A stretch of 64,000 nucleotides of DNA from Antarcticirhabdus aurantiaca (GCF_009765365.1 NZ_VTOM01000031.1:1-64000), one strand, 5' to 3'. Counted from the first letter of the stretch, positions 32,744 through 41,441 are shown. Made by a program: numbers and translations. Notes: a model not told the origin generated them from the letters alone.

Positions 32744-34390
32744 TCACTCCGCCGCGCTCATCTGCCGCGGGCGGTCGGCCTGCATCTTGAGGGCGACGGC
32801 CTCGGCGACCTTGATGCCGTCGATCGCCGCCGAAAGGATGCCCCCGGCATAGCCCGCGCCCTCGCCGGCCGGGAAGAGGCCGGAAACGTTGACGCTCTGG
32901 AAATCGGAACCGCGCCGGATGCGGATCGGCGAGGAGGTCCGCGTCTCGACGCCGGTCATGACCGCGTCCGGGTGGTCGTAGTTCTCGATCTGCCGCCCGA
33001 AGACCGGCAGCGCCTCGCGGAAGGCCTCCAGCACGAAGGCGGGCAGGCAGGTCGAGAGGTCGGTCGGCGTCACGCCCGGCTTGTAGGAGGGAACCACCGA
33101 GCCGAGCGCTGTCGAGGGCCGCCGGGCGAGGAGGTCGCCGACGGTCTGGGCCGGCGCCGAATAGTCCGAGCCGCCGGCCTTGAATGCCAGGGATTCCAGC
33201 TCGCGCTGGAGCGCGATGCTGGCGAGCGGGTGGCCGGGATAGTCGCGATCCGGGTCGATCCCGACGACGAGGCCGGAATTGGCGTTGAACTCGGCGCGCG
33301 AATACTGGCTCATGCCGTTGGTGACGACGCGCCCCTCCTCGGAGGTCGCGGCGACGACGCGCCCGCCGGGGCACATGCAGAAGCTGTAGACGGTGCGGCC
33401 GTCGCGGCAGTGGTGCGAGAGCGTGTAGGCCGCCGCCCCCAGGTCCGGATGCTTGGCGCAGGCGCCGAAGCGCGCCCGGTCGATCCAGGACTGCGGGTGC
33501 TCGATGCGCACGCCGATCGAGAAGGGCTTGGCCTCGACGTGGACCCCGCGCTCGTGAAGCATGGCGAAGGTGTCGCGCGCGCTGTGGCCGACGGCGAGAA
33601 CCACCGTGTCGGCGGCCAGCGTCTCGCCGGTGCTCAGGCGCAGCGCGGCGAGGCGGCGCGAGCCGTCCGGCGCACGCTCCAGCTCGACGTCGTCGACGCG
33701 GGTCTGCCAGCGATATTCGCCGCCGAGCTCCTCGATGGTGCGGCGCATGCTCTCGACCATGGTGACGAGGCGGAAGGTGCCGATGTGGGGATGCGCCTCC
33801 GTCAGGATCTCGGGCGGCGCGCCGGCCGCGACGAACTCCTCCAGAACCTTCCGGCCGAGATGGCGCGGGTCCTTGACCTGGCTCCAGAGCTTGCCGTCGG
33901 AAAAGGTGCCGGCCCCGCCCTCGCCGAACTGGACGTTGGATTCGGGCGTCAGCTCGCGGCGGCGCCACAGGCCCCAGGTGTCCTTTGTGCGCTCGCGCAC
34001 GGCCTTGCCGCGGTCAAGGATGATCGGCCGGAAGCCCATCCGGGCGAGGATCAGCCCGGCGAAGAGCCCGCAGGGACCGGCGCCGACGACGACCGGCCGG
34101 CGGTCCTCGCTTGGCTCGGCGCGCGTCACGAAGCGGTAGTCGGTGTCGGGGCGGCGCTTGAGATTGGGGTCGCCGGGGAAGCGCGCGAGCACCGCGTCCT
34201 CGTCGCGCAAGGTCAGGTCGAGCGTGTAGACCATCATGATCGCGGATTTCCGCCGCGCGTCGTTGGCGCGGCGGGCGATCACGAAGCCGAGGAGGTCGGC
34301 CGGCTCGAGCCCGAGCCGGGCATGGATGGCGGGCGCCAGGGCCTCGGGCGCGTGGCCGAGCGGCAGCCTCAGTTCGGACAAACGGAGCAT
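32744..34390 (-). CDS. FAD-dependent dehydrogenase (COG2509 type)
   Basis: The 548-residue cytoplasmic protein has an N-terminal lobe of about 95 residues (GFVIARRANDARRKSAIMMV), then an FAD Rossmann motif RPVVVGAGPCGLFAGLILAR. Conserved segments NVQFGEGGAGTFSDGKLWSQ, YSFCMCPGGRVVAATSEEGR and a C-terminal GLFPAGEGAGYAGGILSAAI follow. This is the layout of a widespread but poorly characterised flavoprotein family (YtfP/HI0933-related, COG2509). The reaction is unknown. It lies 49 bases downstream of fhuB of siderophore locus 2 on the same strand and 56 bases before the epimerase gene, so it may be transcribed with either. Confidence 0.85.
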   Translation of the reverse strand: MLRLSELRLPLGHAPEALAPAIHARLGLEPADLLGFVIARRANDARRKSAIMMVYTLDLTLRDEDAVLARFPGDPNLKRRPDTDYRFVTRAEPSEDRRPVVVGAGPCGLFAGLILARMGFRPIILDRGKAVRERTKDTWGLWRRRELTPESNVQFGEGGAGTFSDGKLWSQVKDPRHLGRKVLEEFVAAGAPPEILTEAHPHIGTFRLVTMVESMRRTIEELGGEYRWQTRVDDVELERAPDGSRRLAALRLSTGETLAADTVVLAVGHSARDTFAMLHERGVHVEAKPFSIGVRIEHPQSWIDRARFGACAKHPDLGAAAYTLSHHCRDGRTVYSFCMCPGGRVVAATSEEGRVVTNGMSQYSRAEFNANSGLVVGIDPDRDYPGHPLASIALQRELESLAFKAGGSDYSAPAQTVGDLLARRPSTALGSVVPSYKPGVTPTDLSTCLPAFVLEAFREALPVFGRQIENYDHPDAVMTGVETRTSSPIRIRRGSDFQSVNVSGLFPAGEGAGYAGGILSAAIDGIKVAEAVALKMQADRPRQMSAAE

Positions 34391-34439
34391 GGCGCCGTAT
34401 CTAGCGGGTCGCCGGCCATGGCGCCAGGGTCGGGCCGCC

Positions 34440-36437
34440 TCAGGCGCGGCCCGTGCGCATCAGCCAGACAAAGGCCGGCAGGCCGAGAACGGCGGCGAGC
34501 AACCCCGCCGGCACCTGCCAGGGGAAGATCACGGTGCGCCCGAGCCAGTCGGCCGCGACCAGCATGGCGGCGGCGAGGAGGGCGGCGGCCTGCGCCTCCT
34601 GGGCGGGCGAGCGAAGCCCAAGCATGCGCGCGGTGTGCGGGGCGATGAGGCCGACGAAGCTCAAGGGCCCGACGACGAGGACGGCAAGCGCCGTCGACAC
34701 CGCCGCGAGCGCGACGAGCGCGCCGCGGGAGGCTGCCACGGGCAGTCCGAGCGCGGTGGCGACGGGCGCACCCAGCGGCAGGATCGCCAGCCAGCGCGCG
34801 GCGAGCGGCAGGAGGGCGAGGACGGCGAGACCGGCAAGCGCGGCGGCTGCGGCCTGGCCGCCGGAGACGAGATAGGTCGAGCCGGTGAGCCAGGTCTGGA
34901 GCCATTGCGCCCGCGGGTCACCGCTCGCGAGGAATGCGGCGGCGAGGCTCGAGGCGAAGGTCGAGACGAAGAAGCCGGCGAGGAGCAGCCGGTCGGGCGA
35001 GGCGCCGCGTCGAAGGCCGAGCCCGAGCACGAGGCCGGTCGCGAGCGCCGCGCCGGCGCCCGCGCAGACGGCCGCGGACAGGGGTCCGAGTGCGACGGAC
35101 GAGGCGAGCATCAGCGCGAGGACGCCGAGCGTCGCGCCGCCGGAAACGCCGAGAAGCTCCGGGCTCGCCATGGGATTGCCGGTGACGCGCTGGAGGAGCG
35201 CGCCGGCCGCGCCGAGCAGCAGCCCGGCGCCGGCCGCCGCGACGGTGCGCGGCGCGCGCAGCGGCAGGATGTCCGCCCATTGCGCGGGGGCGAGCCAGCT
35301 CCAGCCGGACAGGCTCCGGCCGAAGCCGAGGGCGAGGAGGACGAGAGCCAGGATACCAAGCGCGATGCCGAGAAGAAGCCGCGGGGAAGCGCGGCGGATG
35401 GCGGGCGGTGCGTTGTCCGCCTGCGGCAGCGTCGAGCGGACCCGCGGCAGGAGGGCGAGGATCAGCGGCGCGCCGAGGACGGCGGTCGCCGCGCCCGCGG
35501 GAAGTTCGAGGCCGGTGGAAAGGGCGGCGACCATGCGGTCGGTCAGCCAGAGCATCAGCGCGCCGAGAAGGGGCGCAGCGACGAGCCGGGCCTTGAAGGT
35601 GCGCGCGCCGGCCAGGCGCGCCAAGGCCGGGGCGGCGACGCCGAGGAAGGCGATGACGCCGACGCCGGCCGTCACCGCGGCGGCGAGGACGACGCCGATC
35701 GCGACCGTGCCGAGCCGCACCCGCGCCGGCGACAGGCCGAGCGCGGCGCCGGCCCGGTCGTCGATGCCGATGATGGCGAGGGCGCGCACCAGCGGCAGGG
35801 TGGCGAGGATCGCCAAGGCGAGCTGCCAGGCCAGCGACTTCGCCACCCCGTCGCCGTTCTGAAGGAGGGAGCCGCTCTGCCAGACGAAGACTTCCGAGAC
35901 GTAGTCGCTCTTCAGCGCCATCAGCGTCGCGGCGGCGGAGCCCGCGGTGAGCGTCACGACGAGGCCGGACAGGATGAGGCGCACCGGCGAGAAGCCGCGC
36001 CCCGAGGCGAGCGCGAAGGAGAGCGCGGTGGCGGCCGCCCCGCCCGCCAGCGCCACCCATTCGCGCCCCGCGGACAGGAGCACCGGCGCGAAGAGCGTCG
36101 CGGCGGTCAGCGCCAGGCTCGCGCCGGCGGCGGTGCCGAGCGTCGCGGCCTCGGCGAGCGGGTTCCGCAGGGCTTGCGTCAGAAGCGTGCCGGCAAAGGC
36201 GAGCGCCGCGCCCGCGAGCAGCGAGACGAGGATGCGGGGACCGAGGGCGTGGCGCGCCAGAAGCTCGGCCGGGTCGGCGAGGTCGGGCGAGGCGAGCGCC
36301 GCCGGCCAGCGGTCGAGCGGCAGGACGCCGGCCGCGTCGCGCAGCGTCAGGAGAAGCGCGGGGAGGGCGAGAGCCAGGCAGAGCGCTGCGAGCGGCAGGA
36401 CCGCGCGCGCCCTTGGGCGGGCGAGCGTCATCGTCAT
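34440..36437 (-). CDS. fhuB: Fused ferric-siderophore permease 2 (FhuB type)
   Basis: The 665-residue protein is a second tandem FecCD permease. The first half has ILVSLLAGAALAFAGTLLTQ with NPLAEAATLGTAAGASLAL and GVIAFLGVAAPALARLAGAR. The second has RTVAAAGAGLLLGAAGALLQ, GNPMASPELLGVSGGATLG and GPLSFVGLIAPHTARMLGLR. The ATG at 36437 overlaps the stop of the FhuD-like gene. Unlike locus 1, no ATPase gene follows; the next gene encodes an FAD dehydrogenase. It therefore probably uses the FhuC at 7247-8062 or another ATPase. Confidence 0.92.
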   Translation of the reverse strand: MTMTLARPRARAVLPLAALCLALALPALLLTLRDAAGVLPLDRWPAALASPDLADPAELLARHALGPRILVSLLAGAALAFAGTLLTQALRNPLAEAATLGTAAGASLALTAATLFAPVLLSAGREWVALAGGAAATALSFALASGRGFSPVRLILSGLVVTLTAGSAAATLMALKSDYVSEVFVWQSGSLLQNGDGVAKSLAWQLALAILATLPLVRALAIIGIDDRAGAALGLSPARVRLGTVAIGVVLAAAVTAGVGVIAFLGVAAPALARLAGARTFKARLVAAPLLGALMLWLTDRMVAALSTGLELPAGAATAVLGAPLILALLPRVRSTLPQADNAPPAIRRASPRLLLGIALGILALVLLALGFGRSLSGWSWLAPAQWADILPLRAPRTVAAAGAGLLLGAAGALLQRVTGNPMASPELLGVSGGATLGVLALMLASSVALGPLSAAVCAGAGAALATGLVLGLGLRRGASPDRLLLAGFFVSTFASSLAAAFLASGDPRAQWLQTWLTGSTYLVSGGQAAAAALAGLAVLALLPLAARWLAILPLGAPVATALGLPVAASRGALVALAAVSTALAVLVVGPLSFVGLIAPHTARMLGLRSPAQEAQAAALLAAAMLVAADWLGRTVIFPWQVPAGLLAAVLGLPAFVWLMRTGRA

Positions 36438-37321
36438 GACGTTCCCAGTGCCTGGGCCAGGATGCGGGCGAGGCGGCCCGCCGCGTCGAGCCCGCCGAAG
36501 GGCCAGACCGGCGGCACCTGGAAGACGCGGCCTTCGCGCACCACCGGCAGGTTCGCCCAGAGGGAGCTCGCCTCGAGGCGCAGGCGCACGGGATCGGGCA
36601 GCGGGTCGAGAAGGGCGAGGCGCGTGTTCTCGGGCAACGTCGCGAGGCGCTCGATGCCGACATAGGAGAAGCCCCAGCCGCCGGTCTCGCCGTCCCAGGC
36701 GTTCAGGAGGCCGATGCGGTCGAGGACCTCGTCGACGAGGCCCGAGGCGTAGATGCGGATCGAGCGCTCCTCGAAGAGGCTGGCGACGCATACCGGCGCG
36801 CCGGCAAGCGGAGCGAGGCCCGCGCGGGCGGCGTCGAAGGCGGCTTGCGTTTCCGCTTCGAGGCGGAGCGCGGCCTCCGGGCGGTCGATCCGCTCGGCGA
36901 GCCGCCGGGCCTCCGCCGCGGCGTTGGCGAGGGCGCTTTCGCCGTCCGCCGGGATGGTCTTGAGGGTGTGGACGGGCGCGAGGCTGGCGAAGGTGCCGGC
37001 GTCGACGCCGTAGCCTTCCGTCACGACCACGAGGTCGGGCGCGATCTCGACCAGGAGTTCGAGGTTCGGCTGGAAGCGCGAGCCGAGGTCGATCACCGAG
37101 CGCGGCATCGCCGGCTCGACCACCCAGGTCGGATAGTCCGGCACGTCGCCGGCGGCGACCGGCGCCACGCCCAGCGACAGGAGCGTCGCCGCGGCCGTCC
37201 ATTCGACGCAGGCGACGCGCATGTCGGCGGCGAAGGCCGGGCGCACCGCGAGGCCGGCCGCGCCGAGCGCCAGGAAGGCCCGGCGCGACAAGGCGCCGGT
37301 GCCTGTTTTCGGAAACGTCAT
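36434..37321 (-). CDS. fhuD: Ferric-siderophore binding protein 2 (FhuD type)
   Basis: The 295-residue product has a twin-arginine signal (ALSRRAFLALGAAGLAVRPA) and the FhuD fold: RVACVEWTAAATLLSLGVAP, VIDLGSRFQPNLELLVEIAP, GWGFSYVGIERLATLPENTR, and a C-terminal WANLPVVREGRVFQVPPVWP. It would deliver a ferric siderophore from the periplasm to the adjacent permease. The gene begins 2 bases after the receptor stop and overlaps the permease start by four bases. It is clearly related in layout to the binding protein of locus 1 but differs in sequence, suggesting a different siderophore. Confidence 0.92.
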   Translation of the reverse strand: MTFPKTGTGALSRRAFLALGAAGLAVRPAFAADMRVACVEWTAAATLLSLGVAPVAAGDVPDYPTWVVEPAMPRSVIDLGSRFQPNLELLVEIAPDLVVVTEGYGVDAGTFASLAPVHTLKTIPADGESALANAAAEARRLAERIDRPEAALRLEAETQAAFDAARAGLAPLAGAPVCVASLFEERSIRIYASGLVDEVLDRIGLLNAWDGETGGWGFSYVGIERLATLPENTRLALLDPLPDPVRLRLEASSLWANLPVVREGRVFQVPPVWPFGGLDAAGRLARILAQALGTS

Positions 37322-37323
37322 GC

Positions 37324-39567
37324 CTACCAGCGGATCGAGGCCTTGCCGACGACCCGGCGTCCTTCGCCGTTGAAGCAGAAGAAGTCGCGATTGCCGCAGG
37401 AGGCCACGTATTCCTTGTCGAAGAGGTTGGTGGCGTTGACCGAAAGCTCGATGTTCTCGCGCTCGTAGCTGATCAGCGCGTCGACCACGGTCGCGCTCGG
37501 AACCTTGAAGGTGTTCCCATCGTCGCCGAAGCTCGATCCGACGTAGCGAACGCCCGCGCCGAAGCCGAGGCCGTCGAACATCGAGCCGTTGCGGATCGTA
37601 TAGTCCGCCCAGGCCGAGGCCGTGTGCTTGGGAACGGTGGTCGGCACCAGACCCTCGAGGCCCCCGTCCGGGTCCTCGGTGATCTCGGGGTCGAGGTAGG
37701 TGTAGGCGAGGCGCAGGTCGAGGCTGTCGGTGAGGGAGGCCACCGCCTCCAGCTCCAGGCCGCGCGAGGTGATCTGGCCGGTCTGGCGCGGCTGGAAGGT
37801 CGCGCCAACCGCGTCGAAGCGGATCACGTCGTCGCGCACGATGTCGAAGACGGCGGCCGTCAGCATCGCGTTCCAGCCTGGCGGCTCGTACTTGATGCCG
37901 GCCTCGTACTGGCGCCCCGTTTCCGGTTCGAAGAGGTTGCCCGAGGCGCCGACGTCGAGCGGCGGCAGGAAGGACTCGGAATAGGTGACGTAAGGAGCGA
38001 GGCCGTTGTCGAAGTTGTAGATGAGGCCGACGCGGCCGGTGAAGGCCTCGGCGTCGGCCGTGTCGTCGACGGCGCTCAGGAAATCGCTCGTCGGGCGCTC
38101 CAGCTCGGTCGTCGCCCAGTCGTAGCGGCCGCTCAGCAGCAGAGACAGGCGGTCGAACTTGACCTGGTCCTGGAGGTAGAGGCCGGTCTGCCGCTGCCTG
38201 ACGGTGTTGTCGTAATACGCGCCGAGGCGCGTCACCGGGCTGCCATAGACCGGGTTGAACACGTCGATCGGCCCGGCGGCGTAGAGGTCGATGCGGTCGT
38301 CGAAGCGCGTGTAGCGGTAGTCGAGGCCGCCGAGCAGCGTGTGGCCGAGGACGCCCGTCTCGAACTCGGCCTGGAGCTGGTTGTCGATCGCGAAGGTGTC
38401 GAGATCGGCCGCGCCGGTTCCGCCGCTGCGGTTGAGGAGGCCGGCATCCTCGTCGAGGTAGCCGCCGCCGTTGAGGCTCGCCTCGTCGTGGCGGATGCCG
38501 GCATAGCGGGCGTTCTGGCGCAGCGTGAAGGTCTCGTTCAGCTGGTGGGAGAACTGCCAGCCGACCGAGCCGAGGTCGGTGTCGTAGTAGTCGAAGTCCG
38601 GCTCGCCGAGGAAGCGGTCGACCGGGATGCGGCGGCCGTTGTTGGGGTAGACGGTGCCGGAGGCCGGATTGAACTGGAGGCCCCAGCCGGCGCGGTCGCG
38701 CTGGTAGTTGCCGGAGATCGTCAGGCTCGTTTCCGGATCGGGGTTCCAGGACAGCACCGGCGCGATGAACAGGCGGTCGTCGTCGACGTGGTCGACCTGG
38801 TTGCCGGAATCGCGCGCGACGCCCGTCAGGCGATAAGCGAAGGGGCTGCCGTCGGAGACTGGGCCGGACACGTCGAAGCGCCCTTCCAGGAGGCCGAAGC
38901 TGCCGCCGAGGAGCTGGATCTCGCGCAGCGTCTCGTCGGTCGGCTTCTTGGAGACGTAGTTGACGAGGCCGCCCGGGCCGCTCTGGCCGTAGAGCACCGA
39001 GGAGGGGCCCTTCAGGATCTCGATGCGCTCGGCGCCGTAGGGGTCGAGGCCGAAGAAGTTGATGACGGTGCTGGACGGCAGGCGCAGCCCGTCGAAGAAG
39101 GCGGAGTTGGCGGTGGCGTCGAAGCCGCGGATGGCAAAGCCGCCGAAGCGCGTGTCGGAGCCGCCGGTGAACTCGGGCGTGACGCCCGCGCTGTAGCGCG
39201 TCGCCGCGCGGATCGAGCGCGATTCCTGCCGTTCGATCTGGTCGGCCGTGACCACCGACACCGATTGCGGCGTCTCGATGAGCGGCGTGTTGCTCTTGGT
39301 GGCGCCGGCGCTGCGCTGGGCGACGAAGCCCTGCTGCTGGTTCGGCTCGCCCGGCCCGGTGTCCTGCGTCGTGACGGTGCCGGAGCCCTCGCCGGCTTCG
39401 CCGCCGGTGCCCTCGGTCTCGCCGGAAACGGTGACGGTCTCGAGCTGGATCACCTCCTGCGCCGACGAAGCGCCGCCTCCCGCCGCCAGGAGCAGCATCG
39501 CGGCGAGCGCCGGACGGGACGCGGTGTGCAGGAGGCAGGCGAGCGGCAGGGCGGAGCGAACGGACAC
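37324..39567 (-). CDS. TonB-dependent siderophore receptor 2
   Basis: The product is an outer-membrane receptor of about 747 residues. It has a signal region (VSVRSALPLACLLHTASRPA, then AMLLLAAGGGASSAQE), a TonB box-like VIQLETVTVSG and a plug with LIETPQSVSVVTADQIERQE and GFAIRGFDATANSAFFDGLR. The barrel ends GKASIRW. The cysteine pair near the end (ASCGNRDFFCFNGEGRRVVG) fits ferric-hydroxamate receptors. I chose the GTG at 39567: the only longer option, a TTG at 39606, lies inside the likely promoter. It heads the receptor-fhuD-fhuB operon, and a palindrome over the promoter suggests metal control. Confidence 0.9.
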   Translation of the reverse strand: MSVRSALPLACLLHTASRPALAAMLLLAAGGGASSAQEVIQLETVTVSGETEGTGGEAGEGSGTVTTQDTGPGEPNQQQGFVAQRSAGATKSNTPLIETPQSVSVVTADQIERQESRSIRAATRYSAGVTPEFTGGSDTRFGGFAIRGFDATANSAFFDGLRLPSSTVINFFGLDPYGAERIEILKGPSSVLYGQSGPGGLVNYVSKKPTDETLREIQLLGGSFGLLEGRFDVSGPVSDGSPFAYRLTGVARDSGNQVDHVDDDRLFIAPVLSWNPDPETSLTISGNYQRDRAGWGLQFNPASGTVYPNNGRRIPVDRFLGEPDFDYYDTDLGSVGWQFSHQLNETFTLRQNARYAGIRHDEASLNGGGYLDEDAGLLNRSGGTGAADLDTFAIDNQLQAEFETGVLGHTLLGGLDYRYTRFDDRIDLYAAGPIDVFNPVYGSPVTRLGAYYDNTVRQRQTGLYLQDQVKFDRLSLLLSGRYDWATTELERPTSDFLSAVDDTADAEAFTGRVGLIYNFDNGLAPYVTYSESFLPPLDVGASGNLFEPETGRQYEAGIKYEPPGWNAMLTAAVFDIVRDDVIRFDAVGATFQPRQTGQITSRGLELEAVASLTDSLDLRLAYTYLDPEITEDPDGGLEGLVPTTVPKHTASAWADYTIRNGSMFDGLGFGAGVRYVGSSFGDDGNTFKVPSATVVDALISYERENIELSVNATNLFDKEYVASCGNRDFFCFNGEGRRVVGKASIRW

Positions 39568-39587
39568 GAGGCGATTCCCGGAAGAGC

Positions 39588-39626
39588 TGATAAGATGATT
39601 TATCAACTCAACTTAATATCCGGCAA
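39588..39626 (-). promoter_or_regulatory. Promoter and palindromic operator of siderophore locus 2
   Basis: On the minus strand TTGCCG (39626-39621) and GATAAA (39604-39599) are spaced by 16 bases. The -10 overlaps a perfect 6-bp inverted repeat TGATAA-N6-TTATCA (39588-39605). A dyad over the -10 of an iron-uptake gene suggests a Fur-, Mur- or RirA-type operator; the sequence resembles half of a classical Fur box but is not a standard match. Confidence 0.55.
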
Positions 39627-39691
39627 CCGGCTCCGTTGCCGGCTAAGTGCGGGGTCTCCCCCTTGTGGCCAAAAAGTGACGGGCCCGCCCG

Positions 39692-40723
39692 TCAGGCCTT
39701 GTAGCGCTCGCAGGCGGTGAGGCGCTGCACGTGGAGGTCGACGTCGGCGCGGTAGATCTCGCGGCGCAGGAACTCGGTCTCCTCCTCGCGCGCCTCCTCG
39801 GCGATCTCGCGCCACCAGCATTTCGGGCGCCCGTCGCTGCCGTCGTTCCAGCGATAGCCGCGTGCCTTGAGGACGTCCTTGGTGTGGAAGGGCGAGGCGA
39901 TGGCGAAGAGGCGCAGCCGCGCCCGCGCCGCGGAGGCGAGAAGCTGGCGGAACGGCGGCTCGGCGGCCGCGCGCGCGGGCTGCGCGAGGACTTCGAGCAG
40001 CGCGTGGCAGTCGTCAACGGCGCGGTGACCGTTGTGGAAGTAGCCGCTCTGACCGACGAGGTAGCCGAGCTTGGTGCCTTCGAAGCCGAGGCCGGTCCAG
40101 TCGACCTCCGCCACCGAGCAGGCCCAGGGCTTCGCCTCGAAGCCGGGCGCGAAGCGCTCGCAGAACGGGCGGTCGAAGCGGGCATTGTGCGCGATCACGA
40201 GGTCGGCCGGCTCGACGAAGCGGCGCACCGCTTCCGGGTCGATGGTCCGGCCGGCCACCATCTCGGCCGTAATGCCGGTGATGCGGGTGATCTCGGCCGA
40301 TATCGGCAGGCTCGGGCAGCGCAGCTCGGAAAAGACGCCGACGACCTCGCCGATGCCGGTCTCGTCATAGGTGAAGGCCAGCATGCCGAGCTCGATGATC
40401 TCGTCGCGGCCGTGGTCGAGCCCGGTGGTTTCGGTGTCGAGAACGATGCCGATGCGCGTGGAGGCCGCGCGCGGAACCGGCAGCGGCCGCACCGGCCGCG
40501 GCTCCAGCCGGCGCAGCACGCGGTAGTCTCCGCTGGCTTCCAGCCGGCGCGCCATCTCCGCCTCGTCCGGGACGAGAGGCGCCGCCCGCACCGACCGCGC
40601 CTGCCGGCGCCGGGTCTGGTCGTCGAGGCGCGCCGCCGCGAACGCGTCGAGTCCGTCCTGCCGCACCTCGGCGAAGAGGTCGCCCTGCGAGGCGTCGGAC
40701 AGGAGGCGGCGTTTCATCGGCAT
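39692..40723 (-). CDS. 3'-5' exonuclease, DnaQ-like (DEDDh)
   Basis: The 343-residue protein has an N-terminal tail of about 90 residues rich in arginine and alanine, then an RNase T/DnaQ exonuclease domain. Exo I is IGIVLDTETTGLDHGRDEII, Exo II is DLVIAHNARFDRPFCERFAP, and Exo III is NGHRAVDDCHALLEVL, giving the D-E-D-H-D catalytic set. The C-terminal part (VLKARGYRWNDGSDGRPKCW) is a domain often found in phage-related and alphaproteobacterial DnaQ-like proteins. It could act in DNA repair or proofreading. I chose the ATG at 40723; an ATG 6 bases downstream and a longer frame upstream are alternatives. Confidence 0.85.
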   Translation of the reverse strand: MPMKRRLLSDASQGDLFAEVRQDGLDAFAAARLDDQTRRRQARSVRAAPLVPDEAEMARRLEASGDYRVLRRLEPRPVRPLPVPRAASTRIGIVLDTETTGLDHGRDEIIELGMLAFTYDETGIGEVVGVFSELRCPSLPISAEITRITGITAEMVAGRTIDPEAVRRFVEPADLVIAHNARFDRPFCERFAPGFEAKPWACSVAEVDWTGLGFEGTKLGYLVGQSGYFHNGHRAVDDCHALLEVLAQPARAAAEPPFRQLLASAARARLRLFAIASPFHTKDVLKARGYRWNDGSDGRPKCWWREIAEEAREEETEFLRREIYRADVDLHVQRLTACERYKA

Positions 40724-40802
40724 GGGCGTCCAGGCGATCGGGCGGACCCGCGATCGGCTTTCGCGTCGGGCCCGCATGGTCCCATGACCTTGTTCGGCGC
40801 GG

Positions 40803-41144
40803 GTGAAGGAAAACCTGCCGACCTGTTCGAAGGCGTGCTTATCCCCAGAATTGCGCGCCGCCGCGCTCGATCTCCGGGCCTCGTCCGACGCTGGACTCGA
40901 AGAGATGGCGGGACCGGCCGCGGCGGCCTGCCGTTTCGTGGACGTCGACGATCCGTCCTTCACGGTAACGCCGGACGGCGGCGAGAACCGCGCCGTCGCC
41001 TGCGCCCTTCACGGCTAGGACAACAAGACGTTCCTGACCTGGGGCGACGATCGTCTTGTCGAGACCGGCGACGGAGCAGCCCCGGCGGCCCGTTTCCTGC
41101 GGCCCGCTCGGAGGGAGCGGTACCGGCGAATCGAAGCAACTTAA
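40803..41144 (+). pseudogene. Amber-interrupted coding remnant, unknown family
   Basis: A plus-strand frame opens near 40803 (ATG; another at about 40905), meets a single TAG at 41016-41018 and continues in frame to a TAA at 41142-41144. On both sides of the TAG the codons end mostly in G or C, like real genes here, and the peptides look protein-like: VDVDDPSFTVTPDGGENRAV before it, DNKTFLTWGDDRLVETGDGA after it. This suggests one gene of up to 113 codons broken by a stop. No family is recognised. The minus strand also carries an open frame with weaker codon bias, so chance is not excluded. Confidence 0.35.
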
Positions 41145-41186
41145 GTAAAACGCCGCACCTTCCGAACAAAAGGGCGAGGAGATGCG

Positions 41187-41208
41187 TTGCCACAGATGTG
41201 ACGCAACT
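41187..41208 (+). promoter_or_regulatory. Inverted repeat before the 36-residue peptide gene
   Basis: GTTGC (41187-41191) and GCAAC (41204-41208) flank CACAGATGTGAC, itself containing CACA-GA-TGTG. The dyad lies 24 bases before the GTG start and may be a regulator site. Confidence 0.3.
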
Positions 41209-41231
41209 TCGACGTCTTGGGAGGACAGGCC

Positions 41232-41342
41232 GTGACCACGATGGACTTCATTCTCGGCGTGACGCTCGTCGCGACCGGCGTGAGCGGATTTCTCGCGGCG
41301 CTCGGCTGGGCCGCCGACCGGCACCGTCCGCGCCACCACTGA
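41232..41342 (+). CDS. 36-residue single-span membrane peptide
   Basis: The frame encodes a peptide beginning (M)TTMDFILGVTLVATGVSG, continuing FLAALGWAADRHRPRHH. It is one hydrophobic helix with a basic, histidine- and arginine-rich C-terminus, which predicts a cytoplasmic tail. The GTG at 41232 has GGGAGG 7 bases upstream, so it is preferred to the ATG at 41241. A short dyad lies before it and two hairpins follow it. No family is recognised. It is one of three very small one-helix peptides in this window. Confidence 0.55.
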   Translation: MTTMDFILGVTLVATGVSGFLAALGWAADRHRPRHH

Positions 41343-41350
41343 CGGGCACG

Positions 41351-41441
41351 CGCGGACGAGCCGGCAGCCCGTCCGCGATCGGGTCCTCAACCTCCTGATA
41401 TCGCCGCATGATCCGGCGGCGAGGCGGACCTGCTCCGCCTC
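41351..41441. terminator. Two hairpins between convergent genes
   Basis: CGCGGACG (41351-41358) pairs with CGTCCGCG (41370-41377), and GAGGCGGA (41421-41428) pairs with TCCGCCTC (41434-41441). They lie between the peptide gene and the convergent molybdenum hydroxylase gene. No T run follows on either strand, so termination is inferred from position and stem strength. Confidence 0.4.

Larger units (their letters stand above)
40724..41231. other. Region without an intact gene
   Basis: This 508-base stretch between the exonuclease gene and the 36-residue peptide gene has no intact gene. It contains the amber-interrupted frame described separately and, toward its end, an AT-richer part with an inverted repeat just before the peptide gene. 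Confidence 0.5.
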
